DNA of 13,623 nucleotides, taken from contig UQAI01000038.1 in assembly GCA_900538885.1 (NCBI GenBank), forward strand, positions 1 to 13,623, in the 5' to 3' direction. The position numbers were made by a program, and so were the translations under genes. Below, one piece after another: positions 7,718-13,623 of the stretch (its first letter is position 1; every line of letters begins with the position of its first letter). The stretch comes from an uncultured Mollicutes bacterium (GTDB lineage Bacteria > Bacillota_I > Bacilli_A > ML615J-28 > CAG-313). The notes beneath the pieces are model-generated. The model was not told where the DNA came from. It did no database searches and worked only from the letters and a program-made list of their open reading frames with translations.

Positions 7718-10198
7718 TTATACCTCTAAATCAGCATCATTACGACAAATAACAAAGCTAATTGGTTTACCTGCGCTTGCAGGGACTAGTTTCATTCCAT
7801 TATCTGCAATGGCTTTACGTAAAATTGTATAATCGATTGCCACAAACTCTTGTTCACAACTAATGTAACTTGCAAGATCTGAATTGGCATTTTTGCCGTG
7901 AATTACATCTAAAGCGATTGCTTCATGCATATTCGAACGAACAACCTTCAAATACATCTTACCAACATGATTTTTCTTACCTTTATTAATTTCTTCAGGT
8001 CTAAATCGCTTAACATTACCACGATTAGTAAGTAGTAAGATAATGTCTTTATCGCGAACAAATTTCGCTCCTACGACGTAATCAGCAGGTCTACCTTTCA
8101 TTTCAATGGCTTTAACACCGAATGAAGCGGCTTCCATTACACTTATTTCAGCGGCATCGTATCGATTCATAAAGCCATCTTTAGTAGCAATTACTACTTC
8201 AGCCTCATCACCCGTCATAATATCTGCACTTACTACTTCATCATTATCACGAAGTTTTGTGGCTTGTAACACTTTAGAGTAACGATTAACTTTTAAACTT
8301 GAAAGTGGGATGCGCTTAATTAAGCCATTTTTAGTAGTAATTAAAACAAACTTATTCTCACTAAAATCTTTTACTGGATATGAGAATAGAATTTGTTCAT
8401 TAGGGTCCATGCTAATTAAGGTACTAACATTATAACCAATATCTTTATGTTTACATTCAGGAATTTTATGGACTGGTAAGAATACATAATTACCTAAATT
8501 CGTAAATTGTAGTAAAGTATCAGTAGTTGTTACATTATAAATGTCAGATATGATATCGCCATCTTTGAGTTTGGTAGGTTCAGTTGAAGCTGCGAAAGCT
8601 TTTTTGCTTAAGCGTTTCAAATAGCCATCATGAGTAACGATTAAAATAACATCTTCACTTGCGATAATTTCTTCGGTTTTAACAACTACCTCATCAACCA
8701 CTTCTTCAATTTGGGTTTTTCTTTCAACATTAATAATTGATTTAGTGACATTCATTTCTTTAACAATTTCTTTTATTAAAGTTTTTTCACTACTTAAGAT
8801 TTTTGTTAATTTAACTATTTGGTTCTCTAAATCACTACGTTCTTGCTTTAAGGCAAAAATGTCAGTATTAGTTAAACGATATAATTGTAACATTACGATA
8901 GCTTCAGCTTGAGTTTCGGTAAAACCATATTTTGAAATAATGTTTTCTTTTGCATCAGCTTTATTCTTAGAGTTTCTAATTGTGGCGATAACAGAATCAA
9001 GGATTGAAACCATTGAAATAAGACCATCAACAATTTCAAGACGTTTTTGAGCTCTTAATAAATCAAAATTACTGCGATTAGTCATTACTTCTTTTTGATG
9101 GGCGATGTAGGAATCAAGAATATCTAATAATCCCATTTGCATTGGTCTACCATAACTAATTACAACCATATTAAAGTTATAAGAAATTTGCAATTTCGTA
9201 TATTTAAATAATACTTGTAAAATTGTTTCCGGATTAACATCTTTACGAACATCAATTATAATACGCAACCCTTGACGATCGGTTTCATCACGAATGACCT
9301 TAACACCATCAACATTCTTGTTTTCGACAACATCGCTCATTTCTTTTAATAATTGAGCCTTATTTACTTCATATGGAATTTCAGAAATTATAATTCTAGA
9401 ATCACCTTTAAACGGTACAATTTCAGTTTTAGCCTTAATCATGACTTTACCACGACCTGATTTATACGCATTTCTTAATCCTTCTAATCCTTGAACAATA
9501 CCCCCCGTTGGAAAGTCAGGTCCTTTGACAATATTTAATATTTCGTCAAGCGTACAATTAGGATTAGTCATACGCAAAATGCAAGCATCAAGAATTTCAC
9601 CTGGATTATGTGGGGGAATTTCCGTTGCATAACCAGCTGAAATACCATTCGCACCATTAATAATTATATTAGGAAATTTAGCGGGAAGAACAACTGGTTC
9701 TAGTTCTTCGTCATCAAAGTTAGGCATAAAAGGAATTGTTTTCTTATTTAAGTCTTCCAGTAATAACTCAGCATATTTGCTTAGTCTAGCCTCCGTATAA
9801 CGCATTGCGGCAGCGGGGTCACCATCAATACTACCATTATTACCGTGCATGTCAATTAGTGGTAATAAAATTTTAAAGTCTTGAGACATTCTTACCATTG
9901 CATCATAAACCGCAGTATCGCCATGTGGGTGATATTTACCTATTACGTCACCAACAATACGAGCACTTTTCTTATGTGGCTTATTGTTGAAAAGTCCTAG
10001 TTTATACATTGCGAAAAGGATACGTCTTTGAACAGGCTTTAAACCATCTCTTACATCGGGTAAAGCACGATCTTGAATAATATATTTTGAATACCTACCA
10101 AAACGGTCACCCATAATGTCTTCAAAGTTTTGTTTCAATAAAGTTTCTGTTGCAAATCTATTAATTTTACTTGTTATATTACTTTTTCCACTATTCAT
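7718..10198 (-). CDS. parC: DNA topoisomerase IV subunit A
   Basis: 826-residue DNA breakage-reunion subunit that decatenates chromosomes together with ParE. N-terminal winged-helix/tower region: DVRDGLKPVQRR at 48-59, KYHPHGDT at 88-95, and the catalytic Tyr134 in AAMRYTEARLS. The C-terminal beta-pinwheel shows repeated blades with GYLKRL (525), GLIKRI (625), GFMNRY (675) and GNVKRF (727). A true GyrA box is lacking; only KKNHVGK at 741-747 stands there. This, the partner parE and the neighbour plsY favour ParC over GyrA. The start at 10198 is chosen because GGAGGAA lies ten bases upstream and the N-terminus fits the family. An upstream in-frame ATG at 10303 would add 35 residues unlike any ParC and lies inside parE. 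It overlaps the parE stop by eight bases. In the quinolone-interaction loop, Thr95 and Asp99 occupy the usual Ser and Glu/Asp positions. Confidence 0.93.
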   Translation of the reverse strand: MNSGKSNITSKINRFATETLLKQNFEDIMGDRFGRYSKYIIQDRALPDVRDGLKPVQRRILFAMYKLGLFNNKPHKKSARIVGDVIGKYHPHGDTAVYDAMVRMSQDFKILLPLIDMHGNNGSIDGDPAAAMRYTEARLSKYAELLLEDLNKKTIPFMPNFDDEELEPVVLPAKFPNIIINGANGISAGYATEIPPHNPGEILDACILRMTNPNCTLDEILNIVKGPDFPTGGIVQGLEGLRNAYKSGRGKVMIKAKTEIVPFKGDSRIIISEIPYEVNKAQLLKEMSDVVENKNVDGVKVIRDETDRQGLRIIIDVRKDVNPETILQVLFKYTKLQISYNFNMVVISYGRPMQMGLLDILDSYIAHQKEVMTNRSNFDLLRAQKRLEIVDGLISMVSILDSVIATIRNSKNKADAKENIISKYGFTETQAEAIVMLQLYRLTNTDIFALKQERSDLENQIVKLTKILSSEKTLIKEIVKEMNVTKSIINVERKTQIEEVVDEVVVKTEEIIASEDVILIVTHDGYLKRLSKKAFAASTEPTKLKDGDIISDIYNVTTTDTLLQFTNLGNYVFLPVHKIPECKHKDIGYNVSTLISMDPNEQILFSYPVKDFSENKFVLITTKNGLIKRIPLSSLKVNRYSKVLQATKLRDNDEVVSADIMTGDEAEVVIATKDGFMNRYDAAEISVMEAASFGVKAIEMKGRPADYVVGAKFVRDKDIILLLTNRGNVKRFRPEEINKGKKNHVGKMYLKVVRSNMHEAIALDVIHGKNANSDLASYISCEQEFVAIDYTILRKAIADNGMKLVPASAGKPISFVICRNDADLEV

Positions 10199-12143
10199 CG
10201 GTATCAACTTCCTCCAATGTAAAGCCATCATCTTCATAGTCAAAGACAACGTTATTTTCAATCCATTCACGACGAGGTTCAACATCATCACCCATAAGAA
10301 CATTCATTTTTGCTTCTGCATCATCCTCATCACCCATTTCAACTTGAATTAATGTACGCTTGGCAGGATCCATAGTAGTTTCCCATAATTGTTCGGCATT
10401 CATTTCACCTAACCCTTTATAACGTTGGATTTGTACATTTTTTAAGTTACCTATTTTTTCTCTAAGTTCTTCGTCTGTCCATGCATATTGAACACCATTT
10501 TTACTTGAAATCTTATATAGTGGTGGAGTCGCAATATAAATATAACCATTTTCTAAAAGTGGCTTCATATAACGGAAAAAGAATGTAAGTAGTAATGTCT
10601 GAATGTGTGCACCATCGGTATCGGCATCTGTCATAATAATGACACGACGATAATTAGATTTAGCAATATCGAAATCTTTACCAAAACCAGCACCAACCGC
10701 ATTTATTATGGAAACAATTTCTTCATTTTTCATTACTTCTTCAAGTCTTGTTTTAGCGGTATTTAAAACTTTACCACGAAGTGGTAGTATAGCTTGGAAA
10801 CTACGGTCTCGACCACTCTTAGCTGAACCACCGGCAGAATCACCTTCGACAAGGAACAATTCATTAATTCTTGGATCACGCTCTTGAGCAGGAGTTAATT
10901 TACCTATTAGGTTAGCAGGTTTCGAAATCTTTTTAGAAATTTGCCTGTAATCATCAATAGCTTTACGGGCTGCTTCTTGAGCCTTAACCGCCTTAACCGC
11001 ATTATTAACAAGAGTATTTGATATTTGGCCATTTTCAGCCATAAATGATTTAAATTGGTCATAGACAACTTGTTCGACCGCATTTTTAGCTTCGGCTGTA
11101 CCTAGTTTATTTTTTGTTTGTCCTTCAAATTGCAATAAATCCTCAGGAACTCTAATCGAAATGATTGCGGTTAAGCCTTGTCTAATCAATGGTCCTTCAA
11201 TATTTGGATCTTTATCTTTCAATGCGCCAATCATTCTAGCATGTTCATTAAATGCTCTTGTTAAAGCAGTTTTAAATCCTACTTCATGAGTACCGCCATC
11301 CTTAGTACGAATATTGTTAACAAAAGATAAAATATTTTCGCCATAGAATTCACTACAATATTGAATTGCTACCTCAACCATTATCTTTGATACAGTCCCT
11401 GTGAAAAAAACTGGCTCATGTATAGGCTTTTTACCTTCAATTAAAGATTTAATAAATTCAACAATTCCATTTTCATAATGGAATACATCAGATTTACCAG
11501 AACGTAAGTCATTTAGTTCAATTCTTAAGCCTTTAATTAAGAAAGCAGATTCCTTTAATCTATTAGCAATGGTTTTATAATCAAAAATTGTTGATGAAAA
11601 AATCTTAGGATCTGGTTTGAAATGAATTGTTGACCCAGTTCTTCTTGTGTCTCCAAGATTTTTAGGCTTTTCAATAACCTTACCACCATTACGGTAAGTT
11701 TGATTATAGATTTTTCCATCACGGTAAATTGTAACAGTTAGCCATTCACTCAAAGCATTAACAACACTTGAACCAACGCCGTGCAAACCACCAGATACTT
11801 TATAACCACCATTAGGATCAAATTTACCACCAGAATGAAGTGTATTAAAAATAACTTGTGGAGTTGGAAGTTTTTCAGTTTTGTGGATACCAGTAGGAAT
11901 ACCACGTCCGTTATCAATTACCTCAATACTATTATCAGGATGAATATTAACAATTATCTTATTACCATAGCCAGATAATGCTTCGTCAATCGCATTATCT
12001 ACTATTTCCCATACCAAATGATGTAGTCCCCTTGCATCTGTTGACCCAATATACATGCCTGGTCTTTTACGCACTGCCTCAAGTCCTTGCAAGACCTGAA
12101 TCGAACTTTCATCATATACAGGAGCGCCCTTTGTACTAGCCAT
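10191..12143 (-). CDS. parE: DNA topoisomerase IV subunit B
   Basis: 650-residue ATPase subunit of topoisomerase IV. GHKL ATPase domain: catalytic Glu46 and Asn50 in WEIVDNAIDEA, IDNGRGIP at 76-83, GGLHGVGSS at 118-126, and the QTKNKLG loop at 342-348. TOPRIM domain: EGDSAGG at 433-439 and the metal-binding DADTDG at 506-511. The C-terminal QRYKGLGEM motif is present. The STDARGLHHLV segment at 34-44 is typical of ParE more than GyrB. The start ATG is preceded by AAAGGGTGAT. It is first in the parE-parC operon with its own promoter at 12174-12202, divergent from plsY, an arrangement known from Bacillus. It ends with TAG inside the first codons of parC, so the two subunits are probably made in coupled amounts. 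Confidence 0.93.
   Translation of the reverse strand: MASTKGAPVYDESSIQVLQGLEAVRKRPGMYIGSTDARGLHHLVWEIVDNAIDEALSGYGNKIIVNIHPDNSIEVIDNGRGIPTGIHKTEKLPTPQVIFNTLHSGGKFDPNGGYKVSGGLHGVGSSVVNALSEWLTVTIYRDGKIYNQTYRNGGKVIEKPKNLGDTRRTGSTIHFKPDPKIFSSTIFDYKTIANRLKESAFLIKGLRIELNDLRSGKSDVFHYENGIVEFIKSLIEGKKPIHEPVFFTGTVSKIMVEVAIQYCSEFYGENILSFVNNIRTKDGGTHEVGFKTALTRAFNEHARMIGALKDKDPNIEGPLIRQGLTAIISIRVPEDLLQFEGQTKNKLGTAEAKNAVEQVVYDQFKSFMAENGQISNTLVNNAVKAVKAQEAARKAIDDYRQISKKISKPANLIGKLTPAQERDPRINELFLVEGDSAGGSAKSGRDRSFQAILPLRGKVLNTAKTRLEEVMKNEEIVSIINAVGAGFGKDFDIAKSNYRRVIIMTDADTDGAHIQTLLLTFFFRYMKPLLENGYIYIATPPLYKISSKNGVQYAWTDEELREKIGNLKNVQIQRYKGLGEMNAEQLWETTMDPAKRTLIQVEMGDEDDAEAKMNVLMGDDVEPRREWIENNVVFDYEDDGFTLEEVDTDE
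10209..10215 (-). promoter_or_regulatory. Ribosome binding site deciding the parC start
   Basis: GGAGGAA on the minus strand lies inside the end of parE, ten bases before the ATG at 10198. It sets the parC start and excludes the longer reading from 10303, which has no comparable site. Confidence 0.85.
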
Positions 12144-12173
12144 ATTATCACCCTTTCTTTTATCTACTTTCTT

Positions 12174-12202
12174 ATTATACCATAATTAACCAAATTGCGC
12201 AA
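12174..12202 (-). promoter_or_regulatory. Promoter of parE-parC
   Basis: On the minus strand: TTGCGC (12197-12202), a 17-base spacer, and TATAAT (12174-12179) with TGG in front, an extended -10. The -35 matches the consensus only in TTG, but the consensus extended -10 compensates. Predicted transcript start is near 12167, about 24 bases before the parE ATG. Confidence 0.8.
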
Positions 12203-12319
12203 GCAAAATGTTTCAAAAAACATAGATTTTACTTATTCTTTTTAAATATTACAAATTACGACAAATTATTTTTTTATAAAGTTTAAAGTAAAAAACAAGT
12301 ATTTTTTCCTTAAAAAAAG

Positions 12320-12340
12320 TATAATATTTAGCGAGGTGAT
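12320..12340 (+). promoter_or_regulatory. plsY -10 element and ribosome binding site
   Basis: A consensus TATAAT at 12320-12325 follows an A-rich run; no good -35 hexamer is visible at the right distance. GAGGTGAT at 12333-12340 is the ribosome binding site and lies four bases before the ATG at 12345. A GTG at 12336 lies within this site and so is an unlikely start. The rest of the 12144-12335 intergenic region is AT-rich and shows nothing else I recognise apart from the parE promoter. Confidence 0.5.
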
Positions 12341-12344
12341 TACA

Positions 12345-12989
12345 ATGGGAATAGTAGTCCCAATCTTCCTATTAATAGTATCATATTTACTGGGATCAAT
12401 TCCTTGGGCTTTAATTGTGAGCAAACTATTTAAAGGAATTGATATAAGAGATTATGGCAGTAAAAATATGGGAGCAACCAATGTTCTTCGAGTTTTGGGA
12501 TTCAAATATGGATTACTCGTTTTCATATTTGATGCTCTAAAAGCTGGAATTGTAATCTTATTATTTAGAATAGGTCTTTTAGATTACACCCTAGATTGGA
12601 TGGTTATTAAAATTCATCCTTTAATCTATGGAGTTGTCGCATTAATCGGTCATCTTTTTCCTATTTTTGCCAACTTTAGAGGGGGAAAAGGAGTTTCATG
12701 TTGTGCCGGTATTGTTGCAGCATACAATCCAGTAGTATTCATTATAGCTTTTACCGTGTTCGCACTTGTATTTATATGGAAACGCTATATTTCCCTTAGT
12801 TCATTATCTGCTATTACTGCTGCTTTTCTAGCATCATTTATCCCCGTATTTGGAAAACACGATTTAGTGTTCACCATTGTCCTAGGTGTAGGCGTTGTTG
12901 CTTTATACATCAGTCACATTCCAAATATTAAAAGATTAATAAAACATACCGAAAAGAAAACTAAACTTTTTGAGAAAAAAGATATTTAA
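12345..12989 (+). CDS. plsY: Glycerol-3-phosphate acyltransferase PlsY (acyl-phosphate dependent)
   Basis: 214-residue integral membrane enzyme that transfers an acyl group from acyl-phosphate to sn-glycerol-3-phosphate, giving lysophosphatidic acid. Several hydrophobic spans are evident (about 4-22, 55-75, 93-110, 129-146, 150-169, 173-190). The three family motifs are present: GSIPWA at 17-22 leading into GSKNMGATNVLR at 38-49, GHLFPIFANFRGGKGVS at 102-118, and SHIPNIKRL at 190-198. The second residue before Asn in motif 1 is Lys-rich (GSKN rather than GSGN). The ATG at 12345 is preferred over an in-frame GTG at 12336, which falls in the ribosome binding site. It is divergent from parE, a known Firmicutes pairing, and stands as a single-gene unit before a convergent terminator. 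It uses the product of GpsA, encoded at 3256-4254. Confidence 0.96.
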   Translation: MGIVVPIFLLIVSYLLGSIPWALIVSKLFKGIDIRDYGSKNMGATNVLRVLGFKYGLLVFIFDALKAGIVILLFRIGLLDYTLDWMVIKIHPLIYGVVALIGHLFPIFANFRGGKGVSCCAGIVAAYNPVVFIIAFTVFALVFIWKRYISLSSLSAITAAFLASFIPVFGKHDLVFTIVLGVGVVALYISHIPNIKRLIKHTEKKTKLFEKKDI

Positions 12990-12992
12990 AAA

Positions 12993-13011
12993 GGCTTGCT
13001 CGAAGCAAGTC
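12993..13011 (+). terminator. Convergent terminator between plsY and the UPF0154 gene
   Basis: GGCTTGCT-CGA-AGCAAGTC forms an 8-bp stem with one G-U pair, four bases past the plsY stop, followed by CTATTTTTTAT. On the opposite strand the wobble becomes an A-C mismatch, but the hairpin is still followed by CTTTTTAAAT. It can therefore probably serve both converging genes, better on the plus strand. Confidence 0.8.
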
Positions 13012-13239
13012 CTATTTTTTATCCTTATATTGATCCATGCGATTCATTACACGGTTAATATCTTTTTCAGATGGTTTACGACCCATTTCCATAAACATAG
13101 CACGAATCATATCACGGTTAATTGGTGGATTATCTTGTAATTGTTTATTAAACACATGTCTAATTACAAAGAAACCGATGACAAAGCCAACAACTAGGCA
13201 AACAACACCAATTATTAAGACAAAATACCAAGCTAACAT
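13012..13239 (-). CDS. UPF0154 (YneF-type) single-span membrane protein
   Basis: 75-residue protein of the conserved UPF0154 family found across low-GC Gram-positives and mollicutes; biochemical function unknown. One N-terminal transmembrane span covers about residues 5-27 (no cleavage site seen), followed by a positively charged cytosolic part. The family signature is clear: NPPINRDMIRAMFMEMGRKP at 37-56 and SEKDINRVMNRM at 57-68. The start at 13239 is chosen because AAAGGAGG at 13250-13257, close to perfect, lies ten bases upstream; an in-frame ATG at 13299 would begin inside the promoter's -35 element. Single-gene unit with its own promoter, convergent to plsY and divergent from the ferredoxin gene. 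Confidence 0.88.
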   Translation of the reverse strand: MLAWYFVLIIGVVCLVVGFVIGFFVIRHVFNKQLQDNPPINRDMIRAMFMEMGRKPSEKDINRVMNRMDQYKDKK

Positions 13240-13270
13240 ACTGTCAATTCCTCCTTTAAAAACTAGTGTA

Positions 13271-13299
13271 ATTATAGCAAAATTTAATTTTTTAAGCAA
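13271..13299 (-). promoter_or_regulatory. Promoter of the UPF0154 gene
   Basis: On the minus strand: TTGCTT (13294-13299), a 17-base spacer, and TATAAT (13271-13276) preceded by TGC (extended -10). Predicted start is near 13264, seven bases before the strong ribosome binding site. Confidence 0.82.
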
Positions 13300-13327
13300 G
13301 TTATATGAAAGATTAATTGTCTTATTG

Positions 13328-13356
13328 TTGCAAAAAAAAGTAGAATATACTATAAT
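13328..13356 (+). promoter_or_regulatory. Promoter of the ferredoxin gene
   Basis: TTGCAA (13328-13333), a 17-base spacer, and TATAAT (13351-13356). This is a near-consensus housekeeping promoter. Predicted transcript start is near 13363, giving a leader of about 29 bases with GGAGGA just before the ATG. It is divergent from the UPF0154 promoter, with about 28 bases between the two -35 elements. Confidence 0.85.
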
Positions 13357-13391
13357 TATTAGTGATATTTATATATACGGAGGAACTAAAT

Positions 13392-13559
13392 ATGCCAAGA
13401 GTAATTACAGATACTTGCATCGCATGTGGCACTTGTGCTAGTGAATGTCCAGTTCAATGCATTTCTGAAGGCGACATCTACAAAATTGATGAAAGCCAAT
13501 GCATCGACTGTGGTGCTTGTCAAGAAGCATGTCCTATGGGCGCAATCGTTGAAGAATAG
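13392..13559 (+). CDS. 2[4Fe-4S] ferredoxin
   Basis: 55-residue clostridial-type ferredoxin, a small soluble low-potential electron carrier. Two full cluster motifs are present: CIACGTCASECP (Cys9, 12, 15, 19) and CIDCGACQEACP (Cys37, 40, 43, 47). The two halves are similar, reflecting the known ancestral duplication. Cys23 is an additional ninth cysteine, where clostridial relatives usually have Ala or a similar residue (CPVNAI versus CPVQCI here). The start at 13392 follows GGAGGA by six to seven bases and begins MPRVITD, as in relatives; an in-frame GTG at 13362 lies at the predicted transcript start and is rejected. Likely partners (pyruvate:ferredoxin oxidoreductase, hydrogenase) are not in this window. 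It suggests an anaerobic or fermentative lifestyle. Single-gene unit as far as the window shows. Confidence 0.96.
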   Translation: MPRVITDTCIACGTCASECPVQCISEGDIYKIDESQCIDCGACQEACPMGAIVEE

Positions 13560-13576
13560 TTTATTAACAAGACTAG

Positions 13577-13623
13577 ATAGAATTCGTTGGGGTTTTTAAA
13601 AATCCTATAGAATTTATGGGGGT
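13577..13623 (+). repeat. Imperfect direct repeat with 30-bp period, cut by window edge
   Basis: The 17 bases at 13577-13593 (ATAGAATTCGTTGGGGT) recur at 13607-13623 with 14 of 17 identical, starting exactly 30 bases later. Between them sits the near-palindrome GGGTTTTTAAAAATCC. The second copy reaches the last base of the window, so further copies cannot be excluded. The region lies 17 bases past the ferredoxin stop. The central hairpin is not followed by a U-tract, so it is a poor terminator. Confidence 0.5.

Noticed and set aside
10199..10303. Longer parC reading that starts at 10303 and adds 35 residues
   Set aside because: The extra residues lie wholly within parE, look unlike any ParC N-terminus, and have no ribosome binding site; GGAGGAA fits the ATG at 10198.
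7718..12143. The pair as DNA gyrase (gyrB-gyrA)
   Set aside because: The missing GyrA box, the ParE-like STDARGLHHLV segment and the divergent plsY neighbour favour topoisomerase IV.
13240..13299. UPF0154 start at 13299, twenty codons upstream
   Set aside because: It would begin inside the -35 element of the gene's promoter; AAAGGAGG points to 13239.
96..13559. Mycoplasma-type genetic code with TGA as Trp
   Set aside because: All conserved Trp positions I checked are TGG and all genes are full length with the standard code.
13577..13623. CRISPR array at the right edge
   Set aside because: The 30-base period is too short for a repeat plus spacer, and only two imperfect 17-base copies are visible.

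Overview
The window looks like a chromosomal segment of a low-GC member of the Firmicutes (Bacillota, class Bacilli side). Three things suggest this: the AT-rich sequence (about one third GC by eye), the GGAGG-type ribosome binding sites, and a gene neighbourhood resembling that of Bacillus and relatives (plsY beside parE-parC; cmk, S1, der and gpsA in order; a SpoVIF-like gene next to gpsA; a UPF0154/YneF protein). A branch near Erysipelotrichales, Acholeplasmatales or related uncultured Bacilli is plausible but not proven. The genetic code appears standard for Trp: about 17 Trp positions in conserved proteins are TGG. None of the 11 genes ends in TGA.

Layout, left to right. Positions 96-2827 (minus strand) hold the tldD-tldE pair, encoding the two subunits of a zinc protease, with a terminator after it. 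Positions 2920-3159 (minus) hold a small SpoVIF-like gene flanked by two terminators. Positions 3256-7618 (minus) form one tightly coupled operon, cmk-S1 fusion, der, gpsA, driven by a strong promoter near 7642-7670 and closed by a strong terminator at 3222-3249. Positions 7718-12143 (minus) hold the topoisomerase IV operon parE-parC with its own promoter and terminator. Positions 12144-12344 are a divergent promoter region. plsY follows on the plus strand (12345-12989), then a convergent terminator, a UPF0154 membrane protein on the minus strand (13012-13239), and a two-cluster ferredoxin on the plus strand (13392-13559). The last 47 bases carry an imperfect direct repeat with a 30-bp period that runs off the edge.

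How the genes work together: this is mostly core housekeeping. GpsA makes sn-glycerol-3-phosphate and PlsY acylates it, so both serve the start of phospholipid synthesis. Der (ribosome assembly), S1-domain protein (mRNA/ribosome) and Cmk (CMP/dCMP phosphorylation) form a growth-linked operon. ParE and ParC decatenate and relax DNA. TldD/TldE is a protease pair with no visible peptide substrate gene here.

I found no clear previously undescribed multi-gene system. The most interesting signal is the in-frame Cmk-S1 fusion, which retains a ribosome binding site and ATG exactly at the junction, so the gene may make both a fusion and a free S1-like protein. Next in interest are the SpoVIF-like gene with a sigma-K-like promoter match, and the repeat at the right edge.
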